Below, piece after piece: positions 43,762 through 52,439 of a DNA stretch of 64,000 nucleotides. A program made the translations under genes and the position numbers. Every line of letters starts with the position of its first letter. Position 1 is the stretch's first letter. The DNA lies in NCBI RefSeq assembly GCF_035621355.1, contig NZ_CP141769.1, positions 1,178,001 through 1,242,000 on the forward strand, read 5' to 3'. Under the pieces are notes generated by a model. That model had not been told where the DNA came from. It saw nothing but the letters and a program-made list of their open reading frames with translations, and ran no database searches. The DNA comes from Thiobacillus sp. SCUT-2. Lineage in GTDB: Bacteria > Pseudomonadota > Gammaproteobacteria > Burkholderiales > Thiobacillaceae.

Positions 43762-43923
43762 CTAGGCCTTGTGCTCCAGCGCGATGCCGGCCAGTTCGAC
43801 CGCAACGCCGAGGGCCAGAACGAGCAGGCCCCACCAGATATCGGGTGCCAGCGCCATCAGCACACCGCCGAGCACGACCAGCACGAGCGCGAGGCCGCGT
43901 CGCGTCTTGCGTTGTTTCAACAT
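43762..43923 (-). CDS. 53-residue membrane protein
   Basis: A short gene with the ATG at 43923, GGGGAG six bases upstream and a TAG at 43762. The product begins MLKQRKTRRG, then has two hydrophobic segments (ALVLVVLGGVLMAL and WWGLLVLALGVAVELAGIAL). It sits between the PfpI-like and acidic-protein genes in the same direction. No family is known to me. Confidence 0.6.
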   Translation of the reverse strand: MLKQRKTRRGLALVLVVLGGVLMALAPDIWWGLLVLALGVAVELAGIALEHKA

Positions 43924-43950
43924 GCCGATCTCCCCGTTCCAAGGGTCGAA

Positions 43951-44451
43951 TCACTCGTAGCGCAGCAAATCCTCGGCGAGCGTATCGGGCCCGAAGCGAT
44001 CGATCAGGGCCTCGATTTCCGCCAGCAGCGTGTCATCCTCGTCGTCCTCGAGCACGCCGTCTCCCACCAGCCGTGCGCCCAGTCCGGCCAGCAAGGCATC
44101 GCGGACGACGGCCAGCGTCGGCGGATTCTCCCGGTTCTCGTCGTTGACCACGCGCTCGATCGCCCGCGACAGCGGTTCGCTCGCGTTGACCTGGGCGAAG
44201 TCGATCGCCAGCGCGGTCGCGCCGAACTCCTCGATCAGGGCGTCGAGCTCGTCGGTCAGCGATTCGCTGATGTCGAAGTGGTGCATGCGCTCCGCCTCGT
44301 TGAAGTCGGACGGCAACAGGTCTGAAAGAAAGCGGCGCACCGCCATCAGCGTGACGGGCTGCTCGTTTTCCGGATTGTTGATGCGGCTGTTGAGCAGGTC
44401 CGACAGCTGCGGACTCACGCGCGTGGCGACGTCGAGCGAATTTCGGGTCAT
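43951..44451 (-). CDS. Acidic protein of unknown function
   Basis: A 166-residue, strongly acidic, helical protein without signal peptide or membrane segment. It has two related halves, each ending in an Asp/Glu-rich helix (ELDALIEEFGATALAIDF and AEIEALIDRFGPDTLAEDL), so an internal duplication is likely. The resemblance to a known family was not established. Divergent from the phosphotransferase at 44527 across a 75-bp region with a palindrome. Confidence 0.7.
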   Translation of the reverse strand: MTRNSLDVATRVSPQLSDLLNSRINNPENEQPVTLMAVRRFLSDLLPSDFNEAERMHHFDISESLTDELDALIEEFGATALAIDFAQVNASEPLSRAIERVVNDENRENPPTLAVVRDALLAGLGARLVGDGVLEDDEDDTLLAEIEALIDRFGPDTLAEDLLRYE

Positions 44452-44483
44452 GGCCTATCCTGTTTGTGCGTAGCGGCAGTCCT

Positions 44484-44500
44484 GCGTGAAATTTTCACGC
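44484..44500. promoter_or_regulatory. 17-bp palindrome between divergent genes
   Basis: GCGTGAAATTTTCACGC is a perfect inverted repeat of 8 bp arms around one base, in the 75 bp between two divergent genes. There is no T-run, so a regulator binding both promoters is the likeliest reading. Confidence 0.5.
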
Positions 44501-44526
44501 CGGCCTTCTATATCGAGGTATAGCAG

Positions 44527-45630
44527 ATGGCGCCGCGGCCTCGCGGCCGCCCGAACATCATGGACATGCCGCCCGACGCCCACCCCTCCGATTCCGTGCG
44601 CGTACCGATCCCGCCGTGCGAGGCGCCCATGCTGGCGGCAAAGGTCGCCTGGCTGAGCCGGCCGCAGGCCTACCCTGACGCCGCCGGCCCGGTGGAGGTG
44701 CGGGAAACGCACATGTCGTGGGTGTTCCTCACCGAGCGCCATGCCTGGAAGCTGAAGAAGCCGGTACGCTATCCCTATCTCGATTTCGCTACGGTCGATG
44801 CGCGGCGGCATGACTGCGAGGAGGAGGTGAGGCTCAACCGCCGCCTCGCGCCCGACTGCTACCTCGGCGTGGTGCCGCTGGTGCGCGACGCGGCCGGCTG
44901 CCTGCACCTGGGCGGCGAAGGCGAAACCGTCGACTGGCTGGTGCAGATGCGGCGGCTTCCGGCGGGGCGCATGCTCGACCGGCTGCTGGAGCATGGCACC
45001 GTCGCGCAGGCCGACATCGCGCGGCTGGCGACGCGGCTGGCGCGCTTCTACGCCGCGTTGCCCGCCGAAGCGATGGCGCCGCAGCGGTATCGGGAAGACC
45101 TTGCCGCATCGCTCGAGGCCAACGCGCGCGAGATTGCGAGCCCGGAATTCGGCCTGGACCCGGTGCCGCTGGCAACGCTGGTCGCGACGCTGCGCGGCAT
45201 CCTGCAGGCGCGTCGCGGGCAATTCGATGCACGGGTCGCCGCCGGGCGCATCGTCGAGGGCCATGGCGACCTCCGGCCCGAGCACGTGTGCCTGCTGACG
45301 CCGCCGGCGATCATCGACTGCCTGGAGTTCAATCGCGCCTGGCGCGTCCTCGACGCGGTCGACGAGCTGGGCTACCTGGCGCTCGAGTGCGAACGGCTGG
45401 GGGCGCCGCATGTCGGCCGCTGGCTGCTCGACGCCTATCGCGATGCGAGCGGCGACGCTGCCCCCGCCGGCCTCATCCATTTCCATCAGGCGAGCCGCGC
45501 GCTGCTGCGTGCCAAGCTCGCCTTGTGGCACCTGCGCGACGACGGGCGCCATCCGCCCGAGACCTGGCGCGTGCGGGCGAGGGCGTACCTCGATCTGGCG
45601 CGGCGCCACGCCGACGCGGCGGCGCGCTGA
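44527..45630 (+). CDS. Aminoglycoside-phosphotransferase-like protein
   Basis: A 367-residue protein-kinase-fold phosphotransferase, paralogue of residues 1-320 of the fusion at 35142-36668: shared HMSWVFLT/HISWILLT, KLKKPVRYPYLDF/KIKKPLDLGFLDF, EEVRLNRRLAPD/DEVRLNRRLAPD and the catalytic GHGDLRPEHVCL/CHGDLHLGNLAW. It lacks the P-loop kinase half. The substrate is unknown; antibiotic modification is not implied. ATG 44527 has GAGG eight bases upstream; an ATG at 44560 is possible. It converges with the PRPP synthetase gene. Confidence 0.8.
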   Translation: MAPRPRGRPNIMDMPPDAHPSDSVRVPIPPCEAPMLAAKVAWLSRPQAYPDAAGPVEVRETHMSWVFLTERHAWKLKKPVRYPYLDFATVDARRHDCEEEVRLNRRLAPDCYLGVVPLVRDAAGCLHLGGEGETVDWLVQMRRLPAGRMLDRLLEHGTVAQADIARLATRLARFYAALPAEAMAPQRYREDLAASLEANAREIASPEFGLDPVPLATLVATLRGILQARRGQFDARVAAGRIVEGHGDLRPEHVCLLTPPAIIDCLEFNRAWRVLDAVDELGYLALECERLGAPHVGRWLLDAYRDASGDAAPAGLIHFHQASRALLRAKLALWHLRDDGRHPPETWRVRARAYLDLARRHADAAAR

Positions 45631-45636
45631 GGCGGC

Positions 45637-46623
45637 TCAGTCCTGCAGCAGCTCGACCAGCGAGCCGCCGCCGTGCAGGCGGCGCACGGCCTCGGCAAGC
45701 AGCGGCGCCGTCTCCAGCACCTCGACGCGTCGGCCCAGCCACGCAGCCGGAATCCTGGACGGCGGGATCGAGTCGGTTACGAGCAGCTTGTCCAGCGCGG
45801 GTTCGGCCAGCGCCGTCTCCGCACCGCCGGCGAACACGCCGTGGGTGGCGGCCGCCAGCACGCGGCGCGCACCGTGCGTCCGGCAGGCCACGGCCGCGCG
45901 CGCGAGCGTCGTGCCGCTGCTGACGAGGTCGTCGACGACGACGGCGGTCGCGCCGGAAACGTCGCCGATCACGGCGTCGCCCGACACCACGCCCCCGCTG
46001 CGGTATTTCTCCAGGAAGGCGGAGCCGACGGCGCGGCCGAGCGCGCGCGCGAGCGAATCGCGGAGGGCCGCGGCGCGCTTGACGCCGCCCGCATCCGGCG
46101 AGACGACGACGATCGCCTCGTCGCCGAGATGCGCGGCGAACCACGACACGAACAGCTTGCGTGCCTCGAGATGCTCGGCCGGGATGCGGAAGGCGTTCTG
46201 ATAGGCGGCGGGATTGTGGACGTCCAGCGTGACGACGCGGTCGCAGCCGACCGCCTCGAACAGCTGCGCGACGTAGCGGCTGCCGAGCGGGTCGCGCGGC
46301 TTCGTGCGCCGGTCCTTGCGCGCGTAGGCGAGGTAGGGACAGATCGCGGTGACGCGGGCGGCGGAGGCGTCCTTCAGGGTGGCGACGAAGAACAGCAGGC
46401 GGATCAGCTTGTCGTTGGCGCTCATGCCCGGTTCGCCGTAGAGCGAGTGGATCACGTAGGCGTCGCGGCCGCGGACGTTTTCCAGCGGGCGCATCTTGTG
46501 TTCGCCGTCCTCGAAGTCGCGCGCCTCGTGGCGGCAGAGGGCGAGGCCCAGCGCCGCGGCGACGCGTTCGCCGCAGGCGCGGCTGGCGTCGAGTGCGAAC
46601 AGGCAGGGCGGTTCCGGGCGCAT
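45637..46623 (-). CDS. Ribose-phosphate pyrophosphokinase (PRPP synthetase)-like
   Basis: A 328-residue enzyme that makes PRPP from ribose 5-phosphate and ATP. Visible motifs: the flexible catalytic loop YARKDRRTKPRDPLG at about 110-125, TLDVHNPAAYQNAF near 150, and the PRPP-binding loop VVVDDLVSSGTTL near 240. It is a second-type Prs, diverged from the housekeeping enzyme. AAGGAG precedes the ATG. It faces the pncA/pncB genes, and PRPP is the co-substrate of PncB, so it may feed NAD salvage. Confidence 0.87.
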   Translation of the reverse strand: MRPEPPCLFALDASRACGERVAAALGLALCRHEARDFEDGEHKMRPLENVRGRDAYVIHSLYGEPGMSANDKLIRLLFFVATLKDASAARVTAICPYLAYARKDRRTKPRDPLGSRYVAQLFEAVGCDRVVTLDVHNPAAYQNAFRIPAEHLEARKLFVSWFAAHLGDEAIVVVSPDAGGVKRAAALRDSLARALGRAVGSAFLEKYRSGGVVSGDAVIGDVSGATAVVVDDLVSSGTTLARAAVACRTHGARRVLAAATHGVFAGGAETALAEPALDKLLVTDSIPPSRIPAAWLGRRVEVLETAPLLAEAVRRLHGGGSLVELLQD

Positions 46624-46647
46624 CGAAGGCTCCTTGCGGGCGACTCG

Positions 46648-46662
46648 CTGGCGTCGCGCCAG
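46648..46662. promoter_or_regulatory. Inverted repeat in the divergent prs / salvage-gene promoter region
   Basis: CTGGCG-TCG-CGCCAG is a perfect 6-bp arm palindrome in the 88 bp between two divergent genes. It could be an operator, though a GC-rich palindrome of this length is not rare here. Confidence 0.25.
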
Positions 46663-46711
46663 GAATATGCCAGACTTAAACAAAGCATCGCCCACCAGAA
46701 AGGCAAGCACC

Positions 46712-46882
46712 ATGCAGCCCAAGGAATGTTTCTACCGCGACCAGTTCGGTTATTGCTGGCTGGAGGATGGCCAGTGGATGTTCCAGGCCGTCGACGTCCA
46801 CGAGGAACCGGTCGGCGAACCGCTCAAGGTCGAGCTCGGGGACATCCTCTTCCATCACGACGAGGACGAGGAGCTGCACTGA
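46712..46882 (+). CDS. Small conserved hypothetical protein (56 residues)
   Basis: A 56-residue acidic protein, MQPKECFYRDQFGYCW at the start and an Asp/Glu-rich end HHDEDEEL. It has several aromatic residues and two cysteines but no recognised domain. It lies 48 bp before pncA in the same direction, so it may be part of that operon. GAAAGGC lies upstream at a workable distance. Confidence 0.6.
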   Translation: MQPKECFYRDQFGYCWLEDGQWMFQAVDVHEEPVGEPLKVELGDILFHHDEDEELH

Positions 46883-46930
46883 TCCCGCGGGGTGCCGCAG
46901 GCTTGCTCGGAGCCGCCGGAGGCCATCTGC

Positions 46931-47545
46931 ATGAAACGCAATCCTGATTCTCCGGACCCCGGGCGCTGGCGCCCGCAGCCGTGCGACGTGCTGCTGGTGA
47001 CCGACATCCAGAACGACTTCCTGGCCGGCGGGGCATTGGCGGTGAAGGACGGCGACGCCGTCGTGCCGGTGCTCAACGGCTACATCGACGCCTTCGTGAC
47101 GCGGGGCTTGCCAGTCTATGCGACGCGTGACTGGCACCCGCCGGGCCATTGCTCGTTCCATGCCGAGGGGGGGCCGTGGCCGGTCCACTGCGTGGCCGGG
47201 ACGCCGGGCGCGGCGTTTGCGGCGACATTGGCGCTGCCGCCGGACACGACGGTCATTTCCAAGGCGACGTCACTCACCGAGGAAGCGTATTCGAGCTTCC
47301 AGGGCACCGATCTCGACAGCCGGCTGCGCGCCGCCGGCGTGAAGCGCATCCTGATCGGCGGCCTCGCGACGGATTACTGCGTGCTCAATACGGTGCGCGA
47401 TGCGCGGCGCCTCGGCTACGAGGTCATGCTGCTGGCCGACGCGATCCGCGCGGTGGAGGTCGAGCCGGGCGACGGGCGGCGCGCCGAGGACGAAATGGCG
47501 CGCCTCGGCGCGCAGCGCATCACGCTGGACGGCCTGGCTGAATGA
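46931..47545 (+). CDS. pncA: Nicotinamidase
   Basis: A 204-residue isochorismatase-fold enzyme that deamidates nicotinamide to nicotinate. The triad Asp25 (VTDIQNDF), Lys111 (ISKATS) and Cys150 (TDYCVLN) is complete, and DWHPPGHCSFH contains metal ligands. The ATG at 46931 is used; an upstream ATG at 46892 has less support. The stop overlaps the ATG of pncB by 4 bp, which makes the two-step salvage route one translational unit. Confidence 0.93.
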   Translation: MKRNPDSPDPGRWRPQPCDVLLVTDIQNDFLAGGALAVKDGDAVVPVLNGYIDAFVTRGLPVYATRDWHPPGHCSFHAEGGPWPVHCVAGTPGAAFAATLALPPDTTVISKATSLTEEAYSSFQGTDLDSRLRAAGVKRILIGGLATDYCVLNTVRDARRLGYEVMLLADAIRAVEVEPGDGRRAEDEMARLGAQRITLDGLAE

Positions 47546-48891
47546 TCCCGGCGACCAGCGCCCTGCTCACCGATCTCTACCAGCTCACCATGCTGCAGGG
47601 CTATCACGACGCCGGCATGGCCGACACAGCGGTGTTCGAGTTCTTCGTGCGGCGACTGCGCCCGGTGCGCGGCTTCCTGCTGGCGGCCGGACTCGAACAG
47701 GCGCTCGACTACCTCGAGCAGGTGCGCTTCACCGCGCAGGAGCTCGAATGGCTGGCGTCGACCCGGCGTTTTAGCGCGGCCTTCCTCGCCTCGCTGGAGA
47801 CGCTGCGCTTCACCGGCGACGTGCACGCCATGCCCGAGGGCACGGCGTTCTTTCCGAACGAGCCGATCCTGCGGGTGACCGCGCCGATCGCCGAGGCGCA
47901 GCTGGTCGAGACGCGGCTCATCAACCTGCTGCATTTTGCGACGCTGATCGCCTCCAAGGCCGCGCGTTCGGTGCTGATGGCGCCGGGAAAACTGCTGGTC
48001 GATTTCGGCCTGCGCCGCGCCCACGGCGCGGAGGCCGGCCTGCTGGCGGCACGCGCGAGCTACCTGGCCGGCTTTTCCGGCACCTCGACCGTGCTGGCAG
48101 GCGAGCAGTTCGGCATCCCGCTGTTCGGCACCATGGCGCATTCCTTCATCCAGGCGCACGACGACGAGGCGCTGGCCTTCGCCCGCTTCGCCCACGCGCA
48201 GCCGGACAACGTCGTGCTGCTGATCGACACCTGGGACACCGAGGCGGCGGCACGGCGCGTCGTCGCGCTGGCCCCGCGGCTGGCGGCGGCCGGCATCCGC
48301 ATCAAGGGCGTGCGCATCGACTCCGGCGACCTCGCCGAGCATGCGCGCCGGGTGCGGGCGATCCTCGACGCCGGCGGGCTTCGCCACGTGATCGTCTTCG
48401 TCAGCGGCGACCTCGACGAGACCCTGCTGCGCGACATGCTGGCCGCCGGTGCGCCGATCGACGGCTTCGGCGTCGGCACCCACCTCGACACGTCGAGCGA
48501 CCTGCCTTACCTCGATTGCGCCTACAAGCTGCAGGAGTATGCCGGCCGGGCGCGGCGCAAGCGCTCCGAGGGCAAGGCCACCTGGCCCGGGCGCAAGCAG
48601 GTCTACCGTCGCCATGGCGACGACGGCCGCATGCTCGGGGACGTCGTCACGCTCGAGGGCGACGACCAGGCGGGCGAGCCGCTGCTGGCGCCGGTGATGC
48701 GCGGCGGGCGGCGCCTGGCGCCGTCGCCGTCCCTGGACACGATCCGGAGCCGGTCGGCTGCCAGCCTCGCCGCGCTGCCTGAGCCTTTGCGACGTCTGGA
48801 GCCGTTCGGCTACCCGGTCGAGATCGCGCCGGCGGTGCGCGCGCTCGCCGTGGCGGTCGACCGCGATGCGATTCCCTTCCCGAGTGACTAG
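47542..48891 (+). CDS. pncB: Nicotinate phosphoribosyltransferase
   Basis: A 449-residue enzyme that joins nicotinate to PRPP to give nicotinate mononucleotide, with ATP hydrolysis. The N-terminal TDLYQLTMLQGY, FSGTSTVLAGEQFGIPLFGTMAHSF and the later IRIKGVRIDSGDL are family signatures. Overlaps pncA by 4 bp; the divergent prs gene makes its co-substrate. The Lon-like gene follows after 9 bp. Confidence 0.93.
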   Translation: MIPATSALLTDLYQLTMLQGYHDAGMADTAVFEFFVRRLRPVRGFLLAAGLEQALDYLEQVRFTAQELEWLASTRRFSAAFLASLETLRFTGDVHAMPEGTAFFPNEPILRVTAPIAEAQLVETRLINLLHFATLIASKAARSVLMAPGKLLVDFGLRRAHGAEAGLLAARASYLAGFSGTSTVLAGEQFGIPLFGTMAHSFIQAHDDEALAFARFAHAQPDNVVLLIDTWDTEAAARRVVALAPRLAAAGIRIKGVRIDSGDLAEHARRVRAILDAGGLRHVIVFVSGDLDETLLRDMLAAGAPIDGFGVGTHLDTSSDLPYLDCAYKLQEYAGRARRKRSEGKATWPGRKQVYRRHGDDGRMLGDVVTLEGDDQAGEPLLAPVMRGGRRLAPSPSLDTIRSRSAASLAALPEPLRRLEPFGYPVEIAPAVRALAVAVDRDAIPFPSD

Positions 48892-48900
48892 ATTGAAGAC

Positions 48901-51315
48901 ATGACATCCCTCCAGCCGCTTGCGCCCGACCGACTCTACCGCCCCTGCGACACCGGGCGCTTCACCTTCGCCACCACCGCCGAGCTCGACGACCTGACCG
49001 AAGGCATCGGCCAGATCCGGGCGATCGATGCGGCGCAGTTCGGCATCGGCATGCGCCATGCGGGATACAACCTCTACGTCATGGGGCAGCCGGGCAGCGG
49101 CAAGCGCACGCTGATCCGCCAGCTGCTCGACCAGCGCGTCGGCGCCGAGCCCAAGCCGGCGGACTGGTGCTACGTCCACAATTTCGCGCAGCCGCACAAG
49201 CCCCATGCGATCCGGCTTCCGGCCGGGATGGGAGCCCGCCTGCACGCCGACATGCAGCAGCTGGTTGCGGAGCTGCAGGCGACCATCCCGGCCGTGTTCG
49301 AGGGCGAGGAATACCGGCGGCGGCTGGGGCAGATCGACGAGGAGTACGGCGAGCGCCAGACCCAGGCCTTCGTCGCGGTGGGCGACGAAGCGACCAAGCA
49401 GGGGATCACGCTGCTGCGGACGCCGAACGGCTTTTCCTTCGCCCCCGCGAAGGGCGACGAGGTGATGAGCCCGGACGAGTACGAGAAGCAGCCGTCCGAG
49501 GAAAAGACCCGCATCGAGCAGGCGATCGCGCGGCTGCAGGAGGAACTCGAGAAGGTCATCCGCCAGGTCCACCAGTGGCGCCGCGAGCGCATCGAGCGCG
49601 TGCGGAAGCTCAACGAGGAGGCGGTGCTGTTCGCGGTCGGCCACCTGATCGACGACCTGCGCAGCACCTACGCGGCGTTTCCCGCGGTGTGCAGCTACCT
49701 CAACGAGGTCCAGCAGAACGTCATCGAGAGCATGGACGAATTCCGCCACCCCAAGGAAGGCATGGCGGGACTGGCCGCGCTGACCGGGCAGATGCCCGAC
49801 TTCAGCCGCTTCCGCGTGAACCTGCTGGTGGCGCGCGACGGCACGCAGGGCGCGCCGGTGGTCTACGAGGAGCATCCGACCTACCAGAACCTGCTGGGGC
49901 GGGTCGAGCATCTCTCGCAACTCGGCGCGCTGGTGACGAACTTCCTGCTGATCAAGCCCGGCGCGCTGCACCAGGCCAACGGCGGCTACCTGCTGCTCGA
50001 CGCCTTCAAGCTGTTGAGCCAGCCCTTCGCGTGGGAGGGGCTGAAGCGCGCGCTGTCCACCCGCGAAGTCCGCATCGAGTCGCTGGGCCAGATGTACAGC
50101 CTGGTGAGCACGGTCTCGCTCGAGCCGGAGCCGATCCCGCTCGACGCCAAGGTGATCCTGATCGGCAACCGCATGCTGTACTACCTGCTCGCGCAATACG
50201 ACCCGGAGTTCGGCGAGCTGTTCAAGGTGGTCGCCGACTTCGAGGACGAGGTCGGACGCAACGCGGACAACGACCTGCTCTACGCCCGCCTGGTCGGCAC
50301 GCTGGTGCGCCGCGACAAGCTGCGCGCGTTCGACCGCGGCGCCGTGGCGCGCGTGATTGAGCACAGCGCGCGGCGCGCCGAGGACGCCGAGAAACTCTCC
50401 ACCCACATCGAGAGCCTCGCCGACCTGGTGCGGGAGGCCGACTACTGGGCGGGACAGGGCACGCGCGACGTGGTGACGCGCGACGACGTCGAGCGCGCGA
50501 TCGACGCGCAGATCCGGCGCGCCGACCGCCTGCGCGACCGTTCGCACGAGGCGATCGTGCGCGGCATCCTGCACATCGATACGGCGGGCGAGCGGGTCGG
50601 GCAGGTCAACGGCCTGTCGGTGTTCCAGCTCGGCGATTTCAGCTTCGCGCAGCCTTCGCGCATCACCGCCAACACGCGGCTCGGCGAAGGCGAACTCGTC
50701 GACATCGAGCGCGAGGTCAAGCTCGGCGGATCGATCCACTCCAAGGGCGTGCTGACCCTGTCGTCCTTCCTGGCGGCGCGCTACGCGGCGGAGCAGCCGC
50801 TGTCGCTGTCGGCGAGCCTGGTGTTCGAGCAGACCTACGGCCAGGTCGAAGGCGACAGCGCCTCGGTCGCGGAGCTGTGTGCGCTCCTGTCCTCGCTGGC
50901 GAACGTGCCGATCCGGCAGTCGCTCGCGGTGACCGGGTCGGTCGACCAGTTCGGCCGGGTGCAGGCGATCGGCGCCGTCAACGAGAAGATCGAGGGCTAT
51001 TTCGACATCTGCCGGCAGCGCGGCCTCACCGGCGAGCAGGGCGTGCTGATCCCGGCGACCAACGTCGCGCACCTGATGCTGCGGCGCGACGTCGTCGAGG
51101 CCGCGGCCGCGGGCCGCTTCCACGTCTATGCCGTGTCGACGGTCGACGAGGCGCTCGAACTGCTGACCGGCATGGCGGTCGGGGCAGCCGACGTCGAAGG
51201 CAGCCTCGACCAGCGGGTGACCCAGCGTCTCAAGCATCTCGCCGAGCTGCGGCGGACCTTCGCGAAGAAGGCCGGGCCGGGCGCCGGCGGCAGCCATGAG
51301 CGCGAGAATGACTGA
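48901..51315 (+). CDS. Lon-like AAA+ protease (LonB/YcbZ type)
   Basis: An 804-residue ATP-dependent protease. Walker A (GQPGSGKRT, about 62-70), a long helical insertion (about 190-270) and a second half of AAA folds are followed by the Lon catalytic domain. The Ser-Lys dyad is Ser653 in EGDSASVAE and Lys696 in NEKIEGYFD, 43 residues apart as in Lon. There is no classical Lon N-terminal domain, so it belongs to the AAA_32/LonB-like group. Cytoplasmic. It overlaps the following gene by 20 bp. Confidence 0.9.
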   Translation: MTSLQPLAPDRLYRPCDTGRFTFATTAELDDLTEGIGQIRAIDAAQFGIGMRHAGYNLYVMGQPGSGKRTLIRQLLDQRVGAEPKPADWCYVHNFAQPHKPHAIRLPAGMGARLHADMQQLVAELQATIPAVFEGEEYRRRLGQIDEEYGERQTQAFVAVGDEATKQGITLLRTPNGFSFAPAKGDEVMSPDEYEKQPSEEKTRIEQAIARLQEELEKVIRQVHQWRRERIERVRKLNEEAVLFAVGHLIDDLRSTYAAFPAVCSYLNEVQQNVIESMDEFRHPKEGMAGLAALTGQMPDFSRFRVNLLVARDGTQGAPVVYEEHPTYQNLLGRVEHLSQLGALVTNFLLIKPGALHQANGGYLLLDAFKLLSQPFAWEGLKRALSTREVRIESLGQMYSLVSTVSLEPEPIPLDAKVILIGNRMLYYLLAQYDPEFGELFKVVADFEDEVGRNADNDLLYARLVGTLVRRDKLRAFDRGAVARVIEHSARRAEDAEKLSTHIESLADLVREADYWAGQGTRDVVTRDDVERAIDAQIRRADRLRDRSHEAIVRGILHIDTAGERVGQVNGLSVFQLGDFSFAQPSRITANTRLGEGELVDIEREVKLGGSIHSKGVLTLSSFLAARYAAEQPLSLSASLVFEQTYGQVEGDSASVAELCALLSSLANVPIRQSLAVTGSVDQFGRVQAIGAVNEKIEGYFDICRQRGLTGEQGVLIPATNVAHLMLRRDVVEAAAAGRFHVYAVSTVDEALELLTGMAVGAADVEGSLDQRVTQRLKHLAELRRTFAKKAGPGAGGSHEREND

Positions 51316-52153
51316 GTCGCGCATGCCCATCAGGATCTGGGTGACGCTCGACGAGTCACCGCGCAGTTCCGCCGCGCTGAGCGCCGCCGCGGCGCTGGCG
51401 GCGGAGCTCGACGCCGAGCTGGCGGGCCTGTTCGTCGAGGACGTCGACCTGCAGCACCTCGTTGGGCTGCCGTTTGCGCGGGAATTCAGCCTGCTGTCCG
51501 GTGCGGCGCGCACGCTGACGCCGGGCGAAATCGAACGCGGCTGGCGACGCGAGGCCGAGCGCATGCAGCGCCGGCTGGCCGAGATGGCCGGCACCAACCG
51601 CCTGCGCTGGTCATTCCGGGTGGCGCGCGGGCGGGTGACCGCCGAGGTGAGCTTGCAGGCCCAGGCCTTCGATTTCGTCGTGCTCGGCCAGCGGTGCGGC
51701 ATCGGCATCGCGGCGATCGGACGCGCGACCCGGAGCGCCGCGGCGCCGGCCGCCCGCAGCGGGCCGGTCCTGGTCCTGTTCGAGGATCGCACCACGTCGG
51801 CGCGCAGCCTGCAGACGGCGGCCACGCTGGCGCGGCGCGACGGGGCCGAACTGGTGCTGCTGATCCCTGCCGGCGACGATGCGGCTTTCGGGGCCGCCTG
51901 CGCGGCGGCCCGCGAGGAACTTGGCCGCTCGGGTGCGATCGGCCGATGCGTGCGCATCGCCGCGCTCGACGCCACGGCGCTTACGCGGATGGCGCGCCGC
52001 GAAGGCGCGTCGTGTCTCGTACTCGCGGACACGCAGCGGTATCTGGCGCCGGGGGAGGCCGGGCGCGCGCTCGACGCCCTCGACTGTCCGGTGGTGCTGA
52101 CGCGCCAGGGGACCGCAGGCGCCCCGTCATCCTCCGCGGCGTCGACGGCGTGA
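51296..52153 (+). CDS. Universal-stress-protein-like protein
   Basis: A 285-residue protein with an N-terminal half resembling a UspA-like alpha/beta nucleotide-binding fold (RIWVTLDESPRSSAALSAAAALAAELDAELAGLFV) and a second half of similar pattern (GPVLVLFEDRTTSARSLQTAATLAR). The ATP-binding G-2x-G-9x-G motif is not clear. It probably serves stress survival. Start ATG 51296 overlaps the Lon-like gene by 20 bp; internal ATGs at codons 5 and 10 are possible starts. Expressed with the protease. Confidence 0.7.
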   Translation: MSARMTESRMPIRIWVTLDESPRSSAALSAAAALAAELDAELAGLFVEDVDLQHLVGLPFAREFSLLSGAARTLTPGEIERGWRREAERMQRRLAEMAGTNRLRWSFRVARGRVTAEVSLQAQAFDFVVLGQRCGIGIAAIGRATRSAAAPAARSGPVLVLFEDRTTSARSLQTAATLARRDGAELVLLIPAGDDAAFGAACAAAREELGRSGAIGRCVRIAALDATALTRMARREGASCLVLADTQRYLAPGEAGRALDALDCPVVLTRQGTAGAPSSSAASTA

Positions 52154-52439
52154 ACCGCGGCGGCAAGGCCGTGCCGCGCCAGGACGCGACGGGCCCGGAA
52201 GCAGGCGATTCTCCCCTTACCGATATCGTTCCGGGAACTAGACTGAAAAGTGCAGCGCTCGACGGAAACGGGAGGGAGGCGAAGCTTCCGGCGGGCTCGC
52301 GAGCGGCTGCGGAAACCGGGAGACCCCGCCGAACGTCCATTCCGGAATGGTGACGACGACGCGACCGCCGCGCGCGGCGGCGTGCCGCACGACACCGGCG
52401 TGCGCCGGTGCGATGACAAGCTCAACCGAAGGAGACGAG
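52154..52439. other. Intergenic leader of the HPF/cold-shock gene
   Basis: 286 bp without a gene. It holds a hairpin CACCGGCG-TG-CGCCGGTG at about 52398-52415, just upstream of the ribosome binding site of the HPF/cold-shock gene, and a second GC-rich one near 52370. They could be leader structures of the HPF/cold-shock mRNA. Confidence 0.35.

Noticed and set aside
44527-45630. Aminoglycoside resistance gene
   Set aside because: The similarity is only to the general phosphotransferase fold, and the close paralogue is a fusion in the same persistence locus.
47416-52425. A 1669-codon open frame antisense to pncB, the Lon-like gene and the universal-stress-like gene
   Set aside because: It spans three real genes with clear motifs, has no ribosome binding site or domain, and its composition is that of a GC-rich shadow.
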